Source: Pleurodeles waltl
Lineage: Eukaryota; Chordata; Amphibia; Caudata; Salamandridae
Reading direction: 5' to 3'
Length of the DNA: 64,000 nt
Assembly (NCBI RefSeq): GCF_031143425.1
Contig: NC_090446.1
Location: forward strand, 1,028,165,066-1,028,229,065
Shown here: one piece after another, positions 26,160 through 37,438 of the stretch
How positions within the stretch are numbered: position 1 is the first letter of the stretch
How the letters are laid out: each line of letters opens with the position of its first letter
Notes under the pieces: generated by a model
Database searches by the model: none
The model's input: the letters and a program-made list of their open reading frames with translations, nothing else
Told to the model about the DNA's origin: nothing
Program-made: the position numbers and the translations under genes

Positions 26160-26640
26160 CCTTTTCAGGAAGCAATTATCAGCAAAGTTAGCTACCCTAC
26201 TCTGTTTGAGTCTCAGACGCCCATGCCTTGGATCTAACAGGTAGAGTATTCACCTCGGATGGGGTTACCATCAGCAGGAACTCAGGAATTCCAGGGTGGT
26301 GCCATATCGAAAGTTTCCTGACGTTCTTAAACTGTGTAGTAAGGACCCTGAAGGTTTATGAATATATGACTGAGGACATTCTCCCCATATGGGGAGAAAC
26401 CATTCCTCATTGCACTTACATGGGGAGAGAACTCCTCATTGCGTTTCATCCCCTACTATAGCCATGTGGGTCAAATGGACCATGCAAGAAGCAAGCATTG
26501 ACATCTCTTCCCTGGGTGCTCATTCCTTGAGTGGAGCCATGGTTTTGAAAGCACTCTCCTTAGGAGCCCGGCTGGAAGATATTGTTAAGGTAACGGACCG
26601 ATCTTCTGATTCTACGTTTAAGAGGTTTTACTAAAAACCA
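26160..26640 (+). pseudogene. tyrosine recombinase remnant of DIRS B
   Basis: 26389-26634 carries the C-terminal catalytic region: IDISSLGAHSLSGAMVLKA, then LGARLEDIVKV and SSDSTFKRFY. The H-x-x-R motif reads HSLS, so the catalytic Arg is replaced by Ser; the C-terminal Tyr is kept. The N-terminal half is broken into frames with stops (26228-26461). Confidence 0.7.
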
Positions 26641-26680
26641 GTCCAGCATCTAGCATTCCTACTTGTGGGGAAGCTTTGAA

Positions 26681-26785
26681 TCAGCCTATTCCTCACCTCC
26701 GGTTCTGACATAGAATTGAAACTTTCCATTAAGGTAGCTAAAAAAGAATTTCATTCTATTAAGGAAACGGAGGTGAGGATTAGCC
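26681..26785. repeat. internal complementary region of DIRS B
   Basis: The first half (TCAGCCTATTCCTCACCTCC onward to CATTAAGGTAGCTA) resembles the right end at 37677-37740. The second half (CATTCTATTAAGGAAACGGAGGTGAGGATTAG) mirrors the left end. This is the junction of both ends expected of a DIRS ICR. Confidence 0.7.
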
Positions 26786-26991
26786 CACCCAGACAGTATA
26801 TTTTTTCCCTCCCACTTTAGATGTATGGTATCAAGATTTGTTGAGGACCCTTTCAGTTAACCTGCAAGTATGGACATCTTGCTTTCTGACTATGCTAACG
26901 CCATACATTTATACTCAAGTCCATTCTGCTTCCTGGTGGTTTTACGATAGAGCTGTGTTTTACTCTACTGATTTGTCCCTTCTCAGGGTGT

Positions 26992-26996
26992 GGTGT
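26992..26996. repeat. target-site duplication, left
   Basis: GGTGT immediately before the TG of the 5' LTR, repeated exactly after the CA of the 3' LTR. Confidence 0.9.
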
Positions 26997-28051
26997 TGTA
27001 AGGAAATGCCTCCTTGGCATGGTAACCCCCTGACTTTTTGCCTTTGCTGATGCTATGTTTTGAATTGAAAGTGTGCTGAGGCCTGCTAACCAGGTCCCAG
27101 CAACAGTGTTCTTTCCCTAACCTGTACTTTTGATTCCACAATTGGCACACCCTGGCACCCAGATAAGTCCCTTGTAACTGGTACCTCTGGTACCAAGGGC
27201 CCTGATGCCAGGGAAGGTCTCTAAGGGCTGCAGCATGTACTATGCCACCCTAGAGACCCCTCACCCAGCACAGACACACTGCTTACCAGCTTGTGTGTGC
27301 TAGTGAGAACAAAATGAGTAAGTCGACATGGCACTCCCCTCAGGGTGCCATGCCAGCCTCTCACTGCCTATGGAGTATAGGTAAGACACCCCTCTAGCAG
27401 GCCTTACAGCCCTAAGGCAGGGTGCACTATACCATAGGTGAGGGTACCAGTGCATGAGCACTGTGCCCCTACAGTGTCTAAGCAAAACCTTAGACATTGT
27501 AAGTGCAGGGTAGCCATAAGAGTATATGGTCTGGGAGTCTGTTTACACGAACTCCACAGCACCATAATGGCTACACTGAAAACTGGGAAGTTTGGTATCA
27601 AACTTCTCAGCACAATAAATGCACACTGATGCCAGTGTACATTTTATTGTAAAATACACCACAGAGGGCACCTTAGAGGTACCCCCTGAAACTTAACCGA
27701 CTATCTGTGTAGGCTGACTGGTTCCAGCAGCCTGCCACACTAGACATGTTGCTGGCCCCATGGGGAGAGTGCCTTTGTCACTCTGAGGCCAGTAACAAAG
27801 CCTGCACTGGGTGGAGATGCTAACACCTCCCCCAGGCAGGAGCTGTAACACCTGGCGGTGAGCCTCAAAGGCTCACCCCTTTGTCACAGCACCGCAGGAC
27901 ACTCCAGCTAGTGGAGTTGCCCACCCCCTCCGGCCCCGGCCCCCACTTTTGGCGGCAAGGCCGGAGAAAATAATGAGAATAACAAGGAGGAGTCACTGGC
28001 CAGTCAGGACAGCCCCTAAGGTGTCCTGAGCTGAGGTGACTAACTTTTAGA

Positions 28052-28215
28052 AATCCTCCATCTTGCAGATGGAGGATTCCCCCAATAGGATTAGGGAGGT
28101 GACCCCCTCCCCTTGGGAGGAGGCACAAAGAGGGTGTACTCACCCTCAGGGCTAGTAGCCATTGGCTACTAACCCCCCAGACCTAAACACGCCCTTAAAT
28201 TTAGTATTTAAGGGC
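28052..28215 (+). promoter_or_regulatory. probable LTR promoter with three palindromes
   Basis: Three inverted repeats occur in 164 bp. 28052-28078 has a 12-bp stem (AATCCTCCATCT) with a 3-nt loop. 28153-28171 is TAGTAGCCATTGGCTACTA, enclosing a CCAAT box on the minus strand. 28191-28215 has a 10-bp stem (GCCCTTAAAT) and a 5-nt loop, overlapping a TATA-like AGTATTTAAG. A start site would fall near 28235. All three recur in copy 1 and, with compensatory changes, in the old LTR. The promoter role is inferred. Confidence 0.5.
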
Positions 28216-29408
28216 TCTCCCTGAACCTAGAAACTAGATTCCTGCAACTACAAGAAGAAGGACTGCCTAGCTGAAAACCCCTGCAGAGGAAGACCAGAAG
28301 ACAACAACTGCCTTGGCTCCAGAAACTCACCGGCCTGTCTCCTGCCTTCCAAAGAACTCTGCTCCAGCGACGCCTTCCAAAGGGACCAGCGACCTCTGAC
28401 TCCTCTGAGGACTGCCCTGCTTCGACGACGACAAGAAACTCCAGAGGACAGCGGACCTGCTCCAAAAAGACTGCAACTTTATGCAAAGGAGCAGCTTTAA
28501 AGAACCCTGCAATCTCCCCGCAAGAAGCGTGAGACTTGCAACACTGCACCCGGCGAACCCGACTCGGCTGGTGGAGAACCAACACCTCAGGGAGGACCCC
28601 CGGACTACTCTACGACTGAGTACCAAAATCTGTCCCCCCTGAGCCCCCACAGCGCCGCCTGCAGAGGGAATCCCGAGGCTTCCCCTGACCGCGACTCTCT
28701 GAGACCTAAGTCCCGACGCCTGGAAAAGCCCCTGCACCCGCAGCCCCCAGGACCTGAAGGACCGGACTTTCACTGCAGAAGTGACCCCCAGGAGTCCCTC
28801 TCCCTTGCCCAAGTGGAGGTTTCCCCGAGGAAGCCCCCCCTTGCCTGCCTGCAGCGCTGAAGAGATCCCTTGATCTCTCATTGACTTCCATTGCGAACCC
28901 GACGCTTGTTCTAACACTGCACCCGGCCGCCCCCGCGCCGCTGAGGGTGAAATTTCTGTGTGGGCTTGTGTCCCCCCCGGTGCCCTACAAAACCCCCCTG
29001 GTCTGCCCTCCGAAGACGCGGGTACTTACCTGCTGGCAGACTGGAACCGGGGCACCCCCTTCTCTCCATTGAAGCCTATGCGTTTTGGGCACCACTTTGA
29101 ACTCTGCACCTGACCGGCCCTGAGCTGCTGGTGTGGTAGCTTGGGGTTGCTCTGAACCCCCAACGGTGGGCTACCTTGGACCAAGAACTGAACCCTGTAA
29201 GTGTCTTACTTACCTGGTAAAACTAACAACAACTTACCTCCCCCAGGAACTGTGAAAATTGCACTAAGTGTCCACTTTTAAAATAGCTATTTGCGAATAA
29301 CTTGAAAAGTATACATGCAATTGAAATGATTCAAAGTTCCTAATGTACTTACCTGCAATACTTTTCAAACAAGATATTACATGTTAAATTTGAACCTGTG
29401 GTTCTTAA

Positions 29409-29414
29409 AATAAA
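29409..29414 (+). terminator. poly(A) signal in the 5' LTR of copy 2 (equivalent in 3' LTR)
   Basis: AATAAA followed within about 50-90 bp by GT-rich sequence (GAGTGTGTGTACC, GTCTATGTGTATG). The 3' LTR copy would end the genomic RNA. Confidence 0.5.
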
Positions 29415-29676
29415 CTAAGAAAATATATTTTTCTATAACAAAACCTATTGGCTGGATTTGTCTCTGAGTGTGTGTACCTCATTTATTGTCTATGTGTATG
29501 TACAACAAAGGCTTAACACTACTCCTTGGATAAGCCTACTGCTCGACCACACTACCACAAAATAGAGCATTAGTATTATCTATTTTTACCACTATTTTAC
29601 CTCTAAGGGGAACCCTTGGACTCTGTGCATGCTATTCCTTACTTTGAAATAGCACATACAGAGCCAACTTCCTACA

Positions 29677-29938
29677 TTGGTGGCAGCGGTGGGATACAAG
29701 ACTTTGCATTTGCTGGACTACTCAGCCAATACCTGATCACACGACAAATTCCAAAATTGTCATTAGAAATTGATTTTTTGCAATTTGAAAAGTTTTCTAA
29801 ATTCTTAAAAGTCCTGCTAGGGCCTTCTGTTAGTCCCTGTTAGCATTTCTTTTAGAGTTTAAAAGTTTGTTAAAAGTTTGAATTAGATTCTAGAACCAGT
29901 TTAGTTTCTTAAAAAGTATTCCAACTTTTAGAAGCATA
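29677..29938 (+). other. leader of Gmr1-like copy 2
   Basis: 262-bp A/T-rich stretch between 5' LTR and gag ATG, starting with the primer-binding site. The short frame 29616-29843 crosses the LTR boundary and is a shadow. Confidence 0.7.
29678..29695 (+). other. primer-binding site of Gmr1-like copy 2
   Basis: TGGTGGCAGCGGTGGGAT, one base after the 5' LTR. It is the exact complement of the 3' end (with CCA) of a common vertebrate tRNA-Leu, recalled from tRNA knowledge. It primes minus-strand DNA. Confidence 0.85.
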
Positions 29939-32900
29939 ATGTCTAGCACAGATGTGAATGTGGTGGAACTCGACACCACACCTTACCTCCATCTACAGAT
30001 GAGAGAGCTAAGGTCACTCTGTAAACTAAAGAAAATAGCAATGGGCTCCAAACCTACCAAAGTACAGCTCCAGGAGCTTTTGGCAGAGTTTGAAAAAACC
30101 AACCCCTCTGAGGATGGCAACACAAAGGATGAAGATAGTGACTTGGAGGGAAATTCCCCCCCTCCAGTCCTACTTAGGGAGAACAGGGCTTCTCAAGCCC
30201 TGACTCCACAAATAATAGTCAGAGATGCAGGTTCCCTCACAGGAGGGACCAACAACTCTGAAATCACTGAGGATAACTCCAGTGAAGAGGACATCCAGTT
30301 AGCCAGGATGGCCAAAAGATTGGCTTTGGAAAGACAGATCCTAGCCATAGAAAGGGAAAGACAAGAGATGGGCCTAGGACCCATCAATGGTGGCAGCAAC
30401 ATAACTAGGGTCAGAGATTCTCCTGACATGTTGAAAATCCCCAAAGGGATTGTAACTAAATATGAAGATGGTGATGATATCACCAAATGGTTCACAGCTT
30501 TTGAGAGGGCTTGTGAAACCAGAAAAGTGAACAAATCTCACTGGGGTGCTCTCCTTTGGGAAATGTTCACAGGAAAGTGTAGGGATAGACTCCTCACACT
30601 CTCTAAAAAAGATGCAGAATCTTATGACCTCATGAAGGGTACCCTGATTGAGGGCTTTGGATTCTCCACTGAGGAGTATAGGATTAGATTCAGGGGGGCT
30701 CAAAAATCCTCGAGCCAGACCTGGGTTGACTTTGTAGACTACTCAGTAAAAACACTAGATGGTTGGATTCAAGGAAATGGTGTAAATGATTATGATGGGC
30801 TGTACAATTTATTTGTGAAAGAACACCTATTAAGTAATTGTTTCAATGATAAACTGCATCAGCATCTGGTGGACCTAGGACCAATTTCTCCCCAAGAATT
30901 GGGAAAGAAGGCGGACCATTGGGTCAAGACTAGGGTGTCCAAAACTTCCACAGGGGGTGACCAAAAGAAAGGGGTCACAAAACCTCCCCAGGGGAAAGGT
31001 GGTGAGACAGCCAAAAATAAAAATAGTAAAGAGTCTTCTACAGGCCCCCAAAAACCTGCACAGGAGGGTGGGCCCAGAGCCTCTTCACAAAACAATCCTG
31101 GGTACAAGGGTAAAAACTTTGATCCCAAAAAGGCCTGGTGTCGAAACTGTAGTCAGTCTGGACACCAAACTGGAGACAAGGCCTGTCCCAAGAAAGATAC
31201 CACTTCTAACTCCCATCCAGCTAAAACTGGAATGGCCAGTCTCCAAGTGGGATCAACAGTGTGCCCAGAGCAAATCAGGTGTCACACTGAAGCTACATTA
31301 GTCTCTGAGGGTGGGGTGGATTTAGCCACACTGGCTGCCTGGCCCCCTAACATGAAAAAATACAGGCAGCAGCTCTTAATTAATGGGACAAGTGTAGAAG
31401 GCCTGAGGGATACAGGTGCCAGTGTCACTATGGTGACAGAGAAACTGGTTTCCCCTGGCCAATACCTGGCTGGACAAACTTATCCAGTCACCAACGCTGA
31501 CAATCAGACTAAAGTACATCCCATGGCTATGGTAACTTTAGAGTGGGGAGGGGTCAATGGCCTGAAACAGGTGGTGGTCTCCTCAAATATCCCAGTAGAC
31601 TGTTTGCTTGGAAATGACCTGGAGTCCTCAGCATGGGCTGAGGTGGAACTGAAAACCCATGCAGCCATGCTGGGTATCCCTGAACTGGTGTGTGTCAAGA
31701 CTAGGGCACAGTGCAAGGCACAGGGTGAAAAAGTAGAGCTGGAGTCTGGAAAAAGGGCCCAGCCTACCAAGAGACAAGGAAAGTCAGCTGGGAAACCAGC
31801 TGCAACACAACACCAAAAAGAGAACCTCTCTTCTCAGGAAGAACTTCTGCCCTCTGAGGGAACTGAGCCTATGGAGCTGGAACCTTATCAGGTTGAGCTC
31901 TTGGGCCCAGGGGGACCCTCAAGGGAAGAGTTGTGTAAGGGACAAGAAACCTGTCCCTCTCTTGAAGGCCTTAGGCAGCAAGCTGCTGAAGAGTCCAAAG
32001 GCAAGAAAAATGGAACACATAGGGTCTATTGGGAAGATGGGCTCCTGTACACTGAGGCAAGAGATCCCAAACCTGGTGCCACTAGGAGAGTGGTAGTGCC
32101 TCAGGGTTTCAGAGAGTTTATTCTGACCTTAGCCCATGATATTCCCCTTGCTGGGCATTTGGGACAAACCAAGACGTGGGAGAGGTTAGTCAACCACTTC
32201 TACTGGCCCAATATGTCCCAGAAGGTTAAGGAGTTTTGCCTCTCCTGCCCCACCTGTCAAGCCAGTGGTAAGACAGGTGGGCATCCAAAGGCCCCCCTCA
32301 TTCCACTTCCAGTGGTGGGGGTCCCCTTTGAAAGAATGGGTGTGGACATAGTTGGTCCACTAGAACCTCCCACAGCCTCAGGAAATATGTACATCCTAGT
32401 AGTAGTGGATCATGCTACTAGGTATCCTGAAGCTATTCCCCTTAGGTCGACTACTGCCCCTGCAGTAGCCAAGGCCCTCATTGGTATCTTTACCAGAGTG
32501 GGTTTCCCTAAGGAGGTGGTTTCTGACAGAGGTACCAACTTCATGTCAGCTTACCTAAAACACATGTGGAATGAGTGTGGAGTGACTTATAAATTCACTA
32601 CACCATATCATCCACAAACTAATGGCCTTGTTGAGAGATTCAACAAGACATTAAAGGGCATGATCATGGGGCTCCCAGAAAAACTCAAAAGGAGATGGGA
32701 TGTCCTCCTGCCATGTCTGCTTTTCGCTTACAGAGAGGTGCCTCAGAAGGGAGTAGGATTCTCACCCTTTGAACTTCTGTTTGGCCACCCTGTAAGGGGA
32801 CCACTTGCTCTTGTTAAAGAAGGCTGGGAGAGACCTCTTCATGAGCCTAAACAAGACATAGTGGACTATGTACTTGGCCTTCGCTCAAGGATGGCAGAGT

Positions 32901-33427
32901 ACATGGAAAAGGCAAGTAAAAACCTTGAGGCCAGCCAACAACTCCAGAAGTTGTGGTATGACCAAAAGGCTGCACTGGTTGAATTTCAACCAGGGCAGAA
33001 AGTCTGGGTCCTGGAGCCTGTGGCTCCCAGGGCACTCCAGGACAAATGGAGTGGCCCTTACCCAGTACTAGAGAGGAAGAGTCAGGTCACCTACCTGGTG
33101 GACCTGGGCACAAGCAGGAGCCCCAAGAGGGTGATCCATGTGAACCGCCTTAAGCTCTTCCATGACAGGGCTGATGTAAATCTGTTGATGGTAACAGATG
33201 AGGACCAGGAAGCTGAGAGTGAACCTCTCCCTGATCTCCTCTCATCAGACCCTAAAGATGGCTCAGTAGATGGAGTGATCTACTCAGACACCCTCTCTAG
33301 CCAACAGCAGTCTGACTGCAGGAAGGTCCTGCAGCAGTTTGCTGAACTCTTTTCCCTAACCCCTGGTCAGACACACCTGTGTACCCATGATGTGGACACA
33401 GGAGACAGCATGCCTGTCAAAAACTAA
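29939..33427 (+). CDS. gag-protease-integrase polyprotein of Gmr1-like copy 2 (ends at a premature stop)
   Basis: 1162 codons from the ATG matched in copy 1. Gag covers about residues 1-430, with a charged helix near 120-145 and a zinc knuckle near 400-416 (WCRNC..., C-X2-C-X4-H-X6-C). Protease is near 480-590 with LRDTGASVTM at about 490. The integrase zinc finger (HDIPLAGH ... CLSCPTC) begins near 732. The DDE core has Asp near 801 and 862 and Glu 36 residues on (VERFNK), followed by the GPY/F module (KWSGPYPVL). The frame then enters the linker to RT and stops at TAA 33425-33427, where copy 1 has a Lys codon. So this frame is intact through integrase but is cut off from RT. Confidence 0.93.
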   Translation: MSSTDVNVVELDTTPYLHLQMRELRSLCKLKKIAMGSKPTKVQLQELLAEFEKTNPSEDGNTKDEDSDLEGNSPPPVLLRENRASQALTPQIIVRDAGSLTGGTNNSEITEDNSSEEDIQLARMAKRLALERQILAIERERQEMGLGPINGGSNITRVRDSPDMLKIPKGIVTKYEDGDDITKWFTAFERACETRKVNKSHWGALLWEMFTGKCRDRLLTLSKKDAESYDLMKGTLIEGFGFSTEEYRIRFRGAQKSSSQTWVDFVDYSVKTLDGWIQGNGVNDYDGLYNLFVKEHLLSNCFNDKLHQHLVDLGPISPQELGKKADHWVKTRVSKTSTGGDQKKGVTKPPQGKGGETAKNKNSKESSTGPQKPAQEGGPRASSQNNPGYKGKNFDPKKAWCRNCSQSGHQTGDKACPKKDTTSNSHPAKTGMASLQVGSTVCPEQIRCHTEATLVSEGGVDLATLAAWPPNMKKYRQQLLINGTSVEGLRDTGASVTMVTEKLVSPGQYLAGQTYPVTNADNQTKVHPMAMVTLEWGGVNGLKQVVVSSNIPVDCLLGNDLESSAWAEVELKTHAAMLGIPELVCVKTRAQCKAQGEKVELESGKRAQPTKRQGKSAGKPAATQHQKENLSSQEELLPSEGTEPMELEPYQVELLGPGGPSREELCKGQETCPSLEGLRQQAAEESKGKKNGTHRVYWEDGLLYTEARDPKPGATRRVVVPQGFREFILTLAHDIPLAGHLGQTKTWERLVNHFYWPNMSQKVKEFCLSCPTCQASGKTGGHPKAPLIPLPVVGVPFERMGVDIVGPLEPPTASGNMYILVVVDHATRYPEAIPLRSTTAPAVAKALIGIFTRVGFPKEVVSDRGTNFMSAYLKHMWNECGVTYKFTTPYHPQTNGLVERFNKTLKGMIMGLPEKLKRRWDVLLPCLLFAYREVPQKGVGFSPFELLFGHPVRGPLALVKEGWERPLHEPKQDIVDYVLGLRSRMAEYMEKASKNLEASQQLQKLWYDQKAALVEFQPGQKVWVLEPVAPRALQDKWSGPYPVLERKSQVTYLVDLGTSRSPKRVIHVNRLKLFHDRADVNLLMVTDEDQEAESEPLPDLLSSDPKDGSVDGVIYSDTLSSQQQSDCRKVLQQFAELFSLTPGQTHLCTHDVDTGDSMPVKN

Positions 33428-34721
33428 ATATTTAGACAGTCTGACCAAGTTAAGGAAAGCATCAAGGTGGAAGTCCACAAGATGCTGGAATTGGGAGTAA
33501 TTGAGTACTCTGACAGCCCCTGGGCTAGCCCAGTGGTCTTAGTCCCCCAAACCTCACACCAAAGAAGGAAAGAGAGAGATGAGAGTTTGTGTGGACTACA
33601 GAGGTCTCAACTCTGTCACCAAGACAGATGCTCATCCCATTCCTAGAGCTGATGAGCTAATAGACAAATTAGGGGCTGCCAAATTCTTAAGTACCTTTGA
33701 CTTAACAGCAGGGTACTGGCAAATCAAAATGGCCCCTGGAGCAAAAGAAAAGACAGCATTCTCCACACCTGATGGGCATTATCAGTTCACTGTTATGCCC
33801 TTTGGTTTAAAGAATGCCCCTGCCACCTTCCAAAGGTTGGTGAATCAAGTCCTTGCTGGGCTGGAATCCTTTAGTGCAGCTTATCTTGATGATATTGCTG
33901 TCTTCAGCTCCACCTGGCAGGATCACCTGGTCCACCTGAAGAAGGTTTTGAAGGCTCTGCAATCTGCAGGCCTCTCTATCAAGGCATCCAAATGCCAGAT
34001 AGGGCAGGGAACTGTGGTTTACTTGGGACACCTTGTAGGTGGAGGCCAAGTTCAGCCACTCCAGCCTAAGATCCAGACTATTCTGGACTGGGCAGCTCCA
34101 AAAACCCAGACTCAAGTCAGGGCATTCCTTGGCTTGACTGGGTACTACAGGAGGTTTGTGAAGGGATATGGATCCATTGTGACAGCCCTCACAGAACTCA
34201 CCTCCAAGAAAATGCCCAAGAAAGTAAACTGGACTGTAGAATGCCAACAGGCCTTTGACACCCTGAAACAAGCTATGTGCACAGCACCAGTTCTAAAAGC
34301 TCCAGATTACTCCAAGCAGTTCATTGTGCAAACAGATGCCTCTGAACATGGGATAGGGGCAGTTTTGTCCCAAACAAATGATGATGGCCTTGACCAGCCT
34401 GTTGCTTTCATTAGCAGGAGGTTACTCCCCAGGGAGCAGCGTTGGAGTGCCATTGAGAGGGAGGCCTTTGCTGTGGTTTGGTCCCTGAAGAAGCTGAGAC
34501 CATACCTCTTTGGTACTCACTTCCTAGTTCAGACTGACCACAGACCTCTCAGATGGCTGATGCAAATGAAAGGTGAAAATCCAAAACTGTTGAGGTGGTC
34601 CATCTCCCTACAGGGAATGGACTTTGTAGTGGAACACAGACCTGGGACTGCCCATGCCAATGCAGATGGCCTTTCCAGGTTCTTCCACTTAGAACATGAA
34701 GACTCTCTTGGGAAAGGTTAG
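33428..34721 (+). pseudogene. reverse transcriptase and RNase H of Gmr1-like copy 2
   Basis: After the TAA the RT region continues. An extra C in the run 33544-33548 (five bases, four in copy 1) shifts the frame, and the rest is open from about 33579: VDYRGLNSVT, FDLTAGYWQI, MPFGLKNAP, YLDDIAVFS, then RNase H (VQTDASEHGIG, QTDHRPL) to ADGLSRFFHLE and the stop at 34721. Catalytic residues look intact, but translation as part of the polyprotein would need both lesions bypassed. RT after integrase is the Gmr1-like order. Confidence 0.92.
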
Positions 34722-34739
34722 TCTCATCCTCTTTCGTTT

Positions 34740-34750
34740 GGGGGGGGGGG
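34740..34750 (+). other. polypurine tract of Gmr1-like copy 2
   Basis: Eleven G followed by TTG and the 3' LTR. Plus-strand primer site by position. Confidence 0.65.
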
Positions 34751-34753
34751 TTG

Positions 34754-37433
34754 TGTAAGGAAATGCCTCCTTGGCATGGTTACCCCCTGACTTTTTGCCT
34801 TTGCTGATGCTATGTTTTGAATTGAAAGTGTGCTGAGGCCTGCTAACCAGGCCCCAGCACCAGTGTTCTTTCCCTAACCTGTACTTTTGATTCCACAATT
34901 GGCACACCCTGGCACCCAGATAAGTCCCTTGTAACTGGTACCTCTGGTACCAAGGGCCCTGATGCCAGGGAAGGTCTCTAAGGGCTGCAGCATGTCTTAT
35001 GCCACCCTGGAGACCTCTCACTCAGCACAGACACACTGCTGGTAAAGCTTGTGTGTGCTAGTGAGGACAAAACGAGTAAGTCGACATGGCACTCCCCTCA
35101 GGGTGCCATGCCAGCCTCTCACTGCCTATGGAGTATAGGTAAGACACCCCTCTAGCAGGCCTTACAGCCCTAAGGCAGGGTGCACTATACCATAGGCGAG
35201 GGTACCAGTGCATGAGCACTGTGCCTCTACAGTGTCTAAGCAAAACCTTAGACATTGTAAGTGCAGGGTAGCCATAAGAGTATATGGTCTGGGAGTCTGT
35301 TTACACGAACTCCACAGCACCATAATGGCTACACTGAAAACTGGGAAGTTTGGTATCAAACTTCTCAGCACAATAAATGCACACTGATGCCAGTGTACAT
35401 TTTATTGTAAAATACACCACAGAGGGCACCTTAGAGGTACCCCCTGAAACTTAACCGATAATCTGTGTAGGCTGACTGGTTCCAGCAGCCTGCCACACTA
35501 GAGACATGTTGCTGGCCCCATGGGGAGAGTGCCTTTGTCACTCTGAGGCCAGTAACAAAGCCTGCACTGGGTGGAGATGCTAACACCTCCCCCAGGCAGG
35601 AATTGTCACACCTGGCGGTGAGCCTCAAAGGCTCACCCCTTTGTCACAGCACCGCAGGACACTCCAGCTAGTGGAGTTGCCCGCCCCCTCCGGCCCCCAC
35701 TTTTGGCGGCAAGGCCGGAGAAAATAATGAGAATAACAAGGAGGAGTCACTGGCCAGTCTGGACAGCCCCTAAGGTGTCCTGAGCTGAGGTGACTAACTT
35801 TTAGAAATCCTCCATCTTGCAGATGGAGGATTCCCCCAATAGGATTAGGGAGGTGACCCCCTCCCCTTGGGAGGAGGCACAAAGAGGGTGTACTCACCCT
35901 CAGGGCTAGTAGCCATTGGCTACTAACCCCCCAGACCTAAACACGCCCTTAAATTTAGTATTTAAGGGCTCTCCCTGAACCTAGAAACTAGATTCCTGCA
36001 ACTACAAGAAGAAGGACTGCCTAGCTGAAAACCCCTGCAGAGGAAGACCAGAAGACAACAACTGCCTTGGCTCCAGAAACTCACCGGCCTGTCTCCTGCC
36101 TTCCAAAGAACTCTGCTCCAGCGACGCCTTCCAAAGGGACCAGCGACCTCTGACTCCTCTGAGGACTGCCCTGCTTCGACGACGACAAGAAACTCCCGAG
36201 GACAGCGGACCTGCTCCAAAAAGACTGCAACTTTATCCAAAGGAGCAGCTTTAAAGAACCCTGCAATCTCCCCGCAAGAAGCGTGAGACTTGCAACACTG
36301 CACCCGGCGACCCTGACTCGGCTGGTGGAGAACCAACACCTCAGGGAGGACCCCCGGACTACTCTACGACTGTGAGTACCAAAACCGGTCCCCCCTGAGC
36401 CCCCACAGCGCCGCCTGCAGAGGGAATCCCGAGGCTTCCCCTGACCGCGACTCTCTGAGACCTAAGTCCCGACGCCTGGAAAAGACCCTGCACCCGCAGC
36501 CCCCAGGACCTGAAGGACCGGACTTTCACTGCAGAAGTGACCCCCAGGAGTCCCTCTCCCTTGCCCAAGTGGAGGTTTCCCCGAGGAAGCCCCCCCTTGC
36601 CTGCCTGCAGCGCTGAAGAGATCCCTTGATCTCTCATTGACTTCCATTGCGGATCCGACGCTTGTTCTAACACTGCACCCGGCCGCCCCCGCGCCGCTGA
36701 GGGTGAAATTTCTGCGTGGGCTTGTGTCCCCCCCGGTGCCCTACAAAACCCCCCTGGTCTGCCCTCCGAAGACGCGGGTACTTACCTGCTGGCAGACTGG
36801 AACCGGGGCACCCCCTTCTCTCCATTGAAGCCTATGCGTTTTGGGCACCACTTTGAACTCTGCACCTGACCGGCCCTGAGCTGCTGGTGTGGTAACTTTG
36901 GGGTTGCTCTGAACCCCCAACGGTGGGCTACCTTGGACCAAGAACTGAACCCTGTAAGTGTCTTACTTACCTGGTAAAACTAACAACAACTTACCTCCCC
37001 CAGGAACTGTGAAAATTGCACTAAGTGTCCACTTTTAAAATAGCTATTTGCGAATAACTTGAAAAGTATACATGCAATTGAAATGATTCAAAGTTCCTAA
37101 TGTACTTACCTGCAATACCTTTCAAACAAGATATTACATGTTAAATTTGAACCTGTGGTTCTTAAAATAAACTAAGAGAAGATATTTTTCTATAACAAAA
37201 CCTATTGGCTGGATTTGTCTCGGAGTGTGTGTACCTCATTTATTGTCTATGTGTATGTACAACAAATGCTTAACACTACTCCTTGGATAAGCCTACTGCT
37301 CGACCACACTACCACAAAATAGAGCATTAGTATTATCTATTTTTACCACTATTTTACCTCTAAGGGGAACCCTTGGACTCTGTGCATGCTATTCCTTACT
37401 TTGAAATAGCACATACAGAGCCAACTTCCTACA
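34754..37433 (+). repeat. 3' LTR of Gmr1-like copy 2
   Basis: 2680 bp, same ends as the 5' LTR. The flip segment reads GCTGGTAAAGC at 35038-35048, as in the 3' LTR of copy 1 and unlike both 5' LTRs. A few other scattered differences from the 5' LTR exist (for example near 35475 and 36370). Confidence 0.95.
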
Positions 37434-37438
37434 GGTGT
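37434..37438. repeat. target-site duplication, right
   Basis: GGTGT directly after the 3' LTR, identical to 26992-26996. Confidence 0.9.

Larger units (their letters stand above)
26997..29676 (+). repeat. 5' LTR of Gmr1-like copy 2
   Basis: Starts TGTAAGGAAATGCC and ends CAACTTCCTACA. 2680 bp. U3 contains an AATAAATGCACACTG hairpin region near 27615 and the flip segment GCTTACCAGC (27281-27290). The promoter-like palindromes lie at 28052-28215 and the poly(A) signal at 29409-29414. Four GGTAAGT motifs are on the minus strand (29024-29353). Confidence 0.95.
26997..37433 (+). mobile_element. Gmr1-like Ty3/gypsy LTR retrotransposon, copy 2 (complete)
   Basis: 10437 bp with two 2680-bp LTRs (26997-29676 and 34754-37433) and a perfect 5-bp target duplication, GGTGT, at 26992-26996 and 37434-37438. 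An 18-nt primer-binding site follows the 5' LTR and an eleven-G tract precedes the 3' LTR. The internal order is gag-protease-integrase-RT-RNase H. It is closely related to copy 1 over its whole length. It is inserted in DIRS B inside intron 6 of PRKAR1A, antisense to the gene. One nonsense codon and one 1-bp insertion disable pol. LTRs differ at few positions, so the insertion is fairly young. Confidence 0.96.

Noticed and set aside
29678..29695. tRNA gene
   Set aside because: Only 18 nt complementary to a tRNA-Leu 3' end, located at the LTR edge, so it is a primer-binding site. No cloverleaf was found.
34650..34753. Envelope gene downstream of RNase H
   Set aside because: Only about 30 bp separate the stop codon from the 3' LTR in copy 2, and the same is true of copy 1. 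There is no room for an envelope gene.
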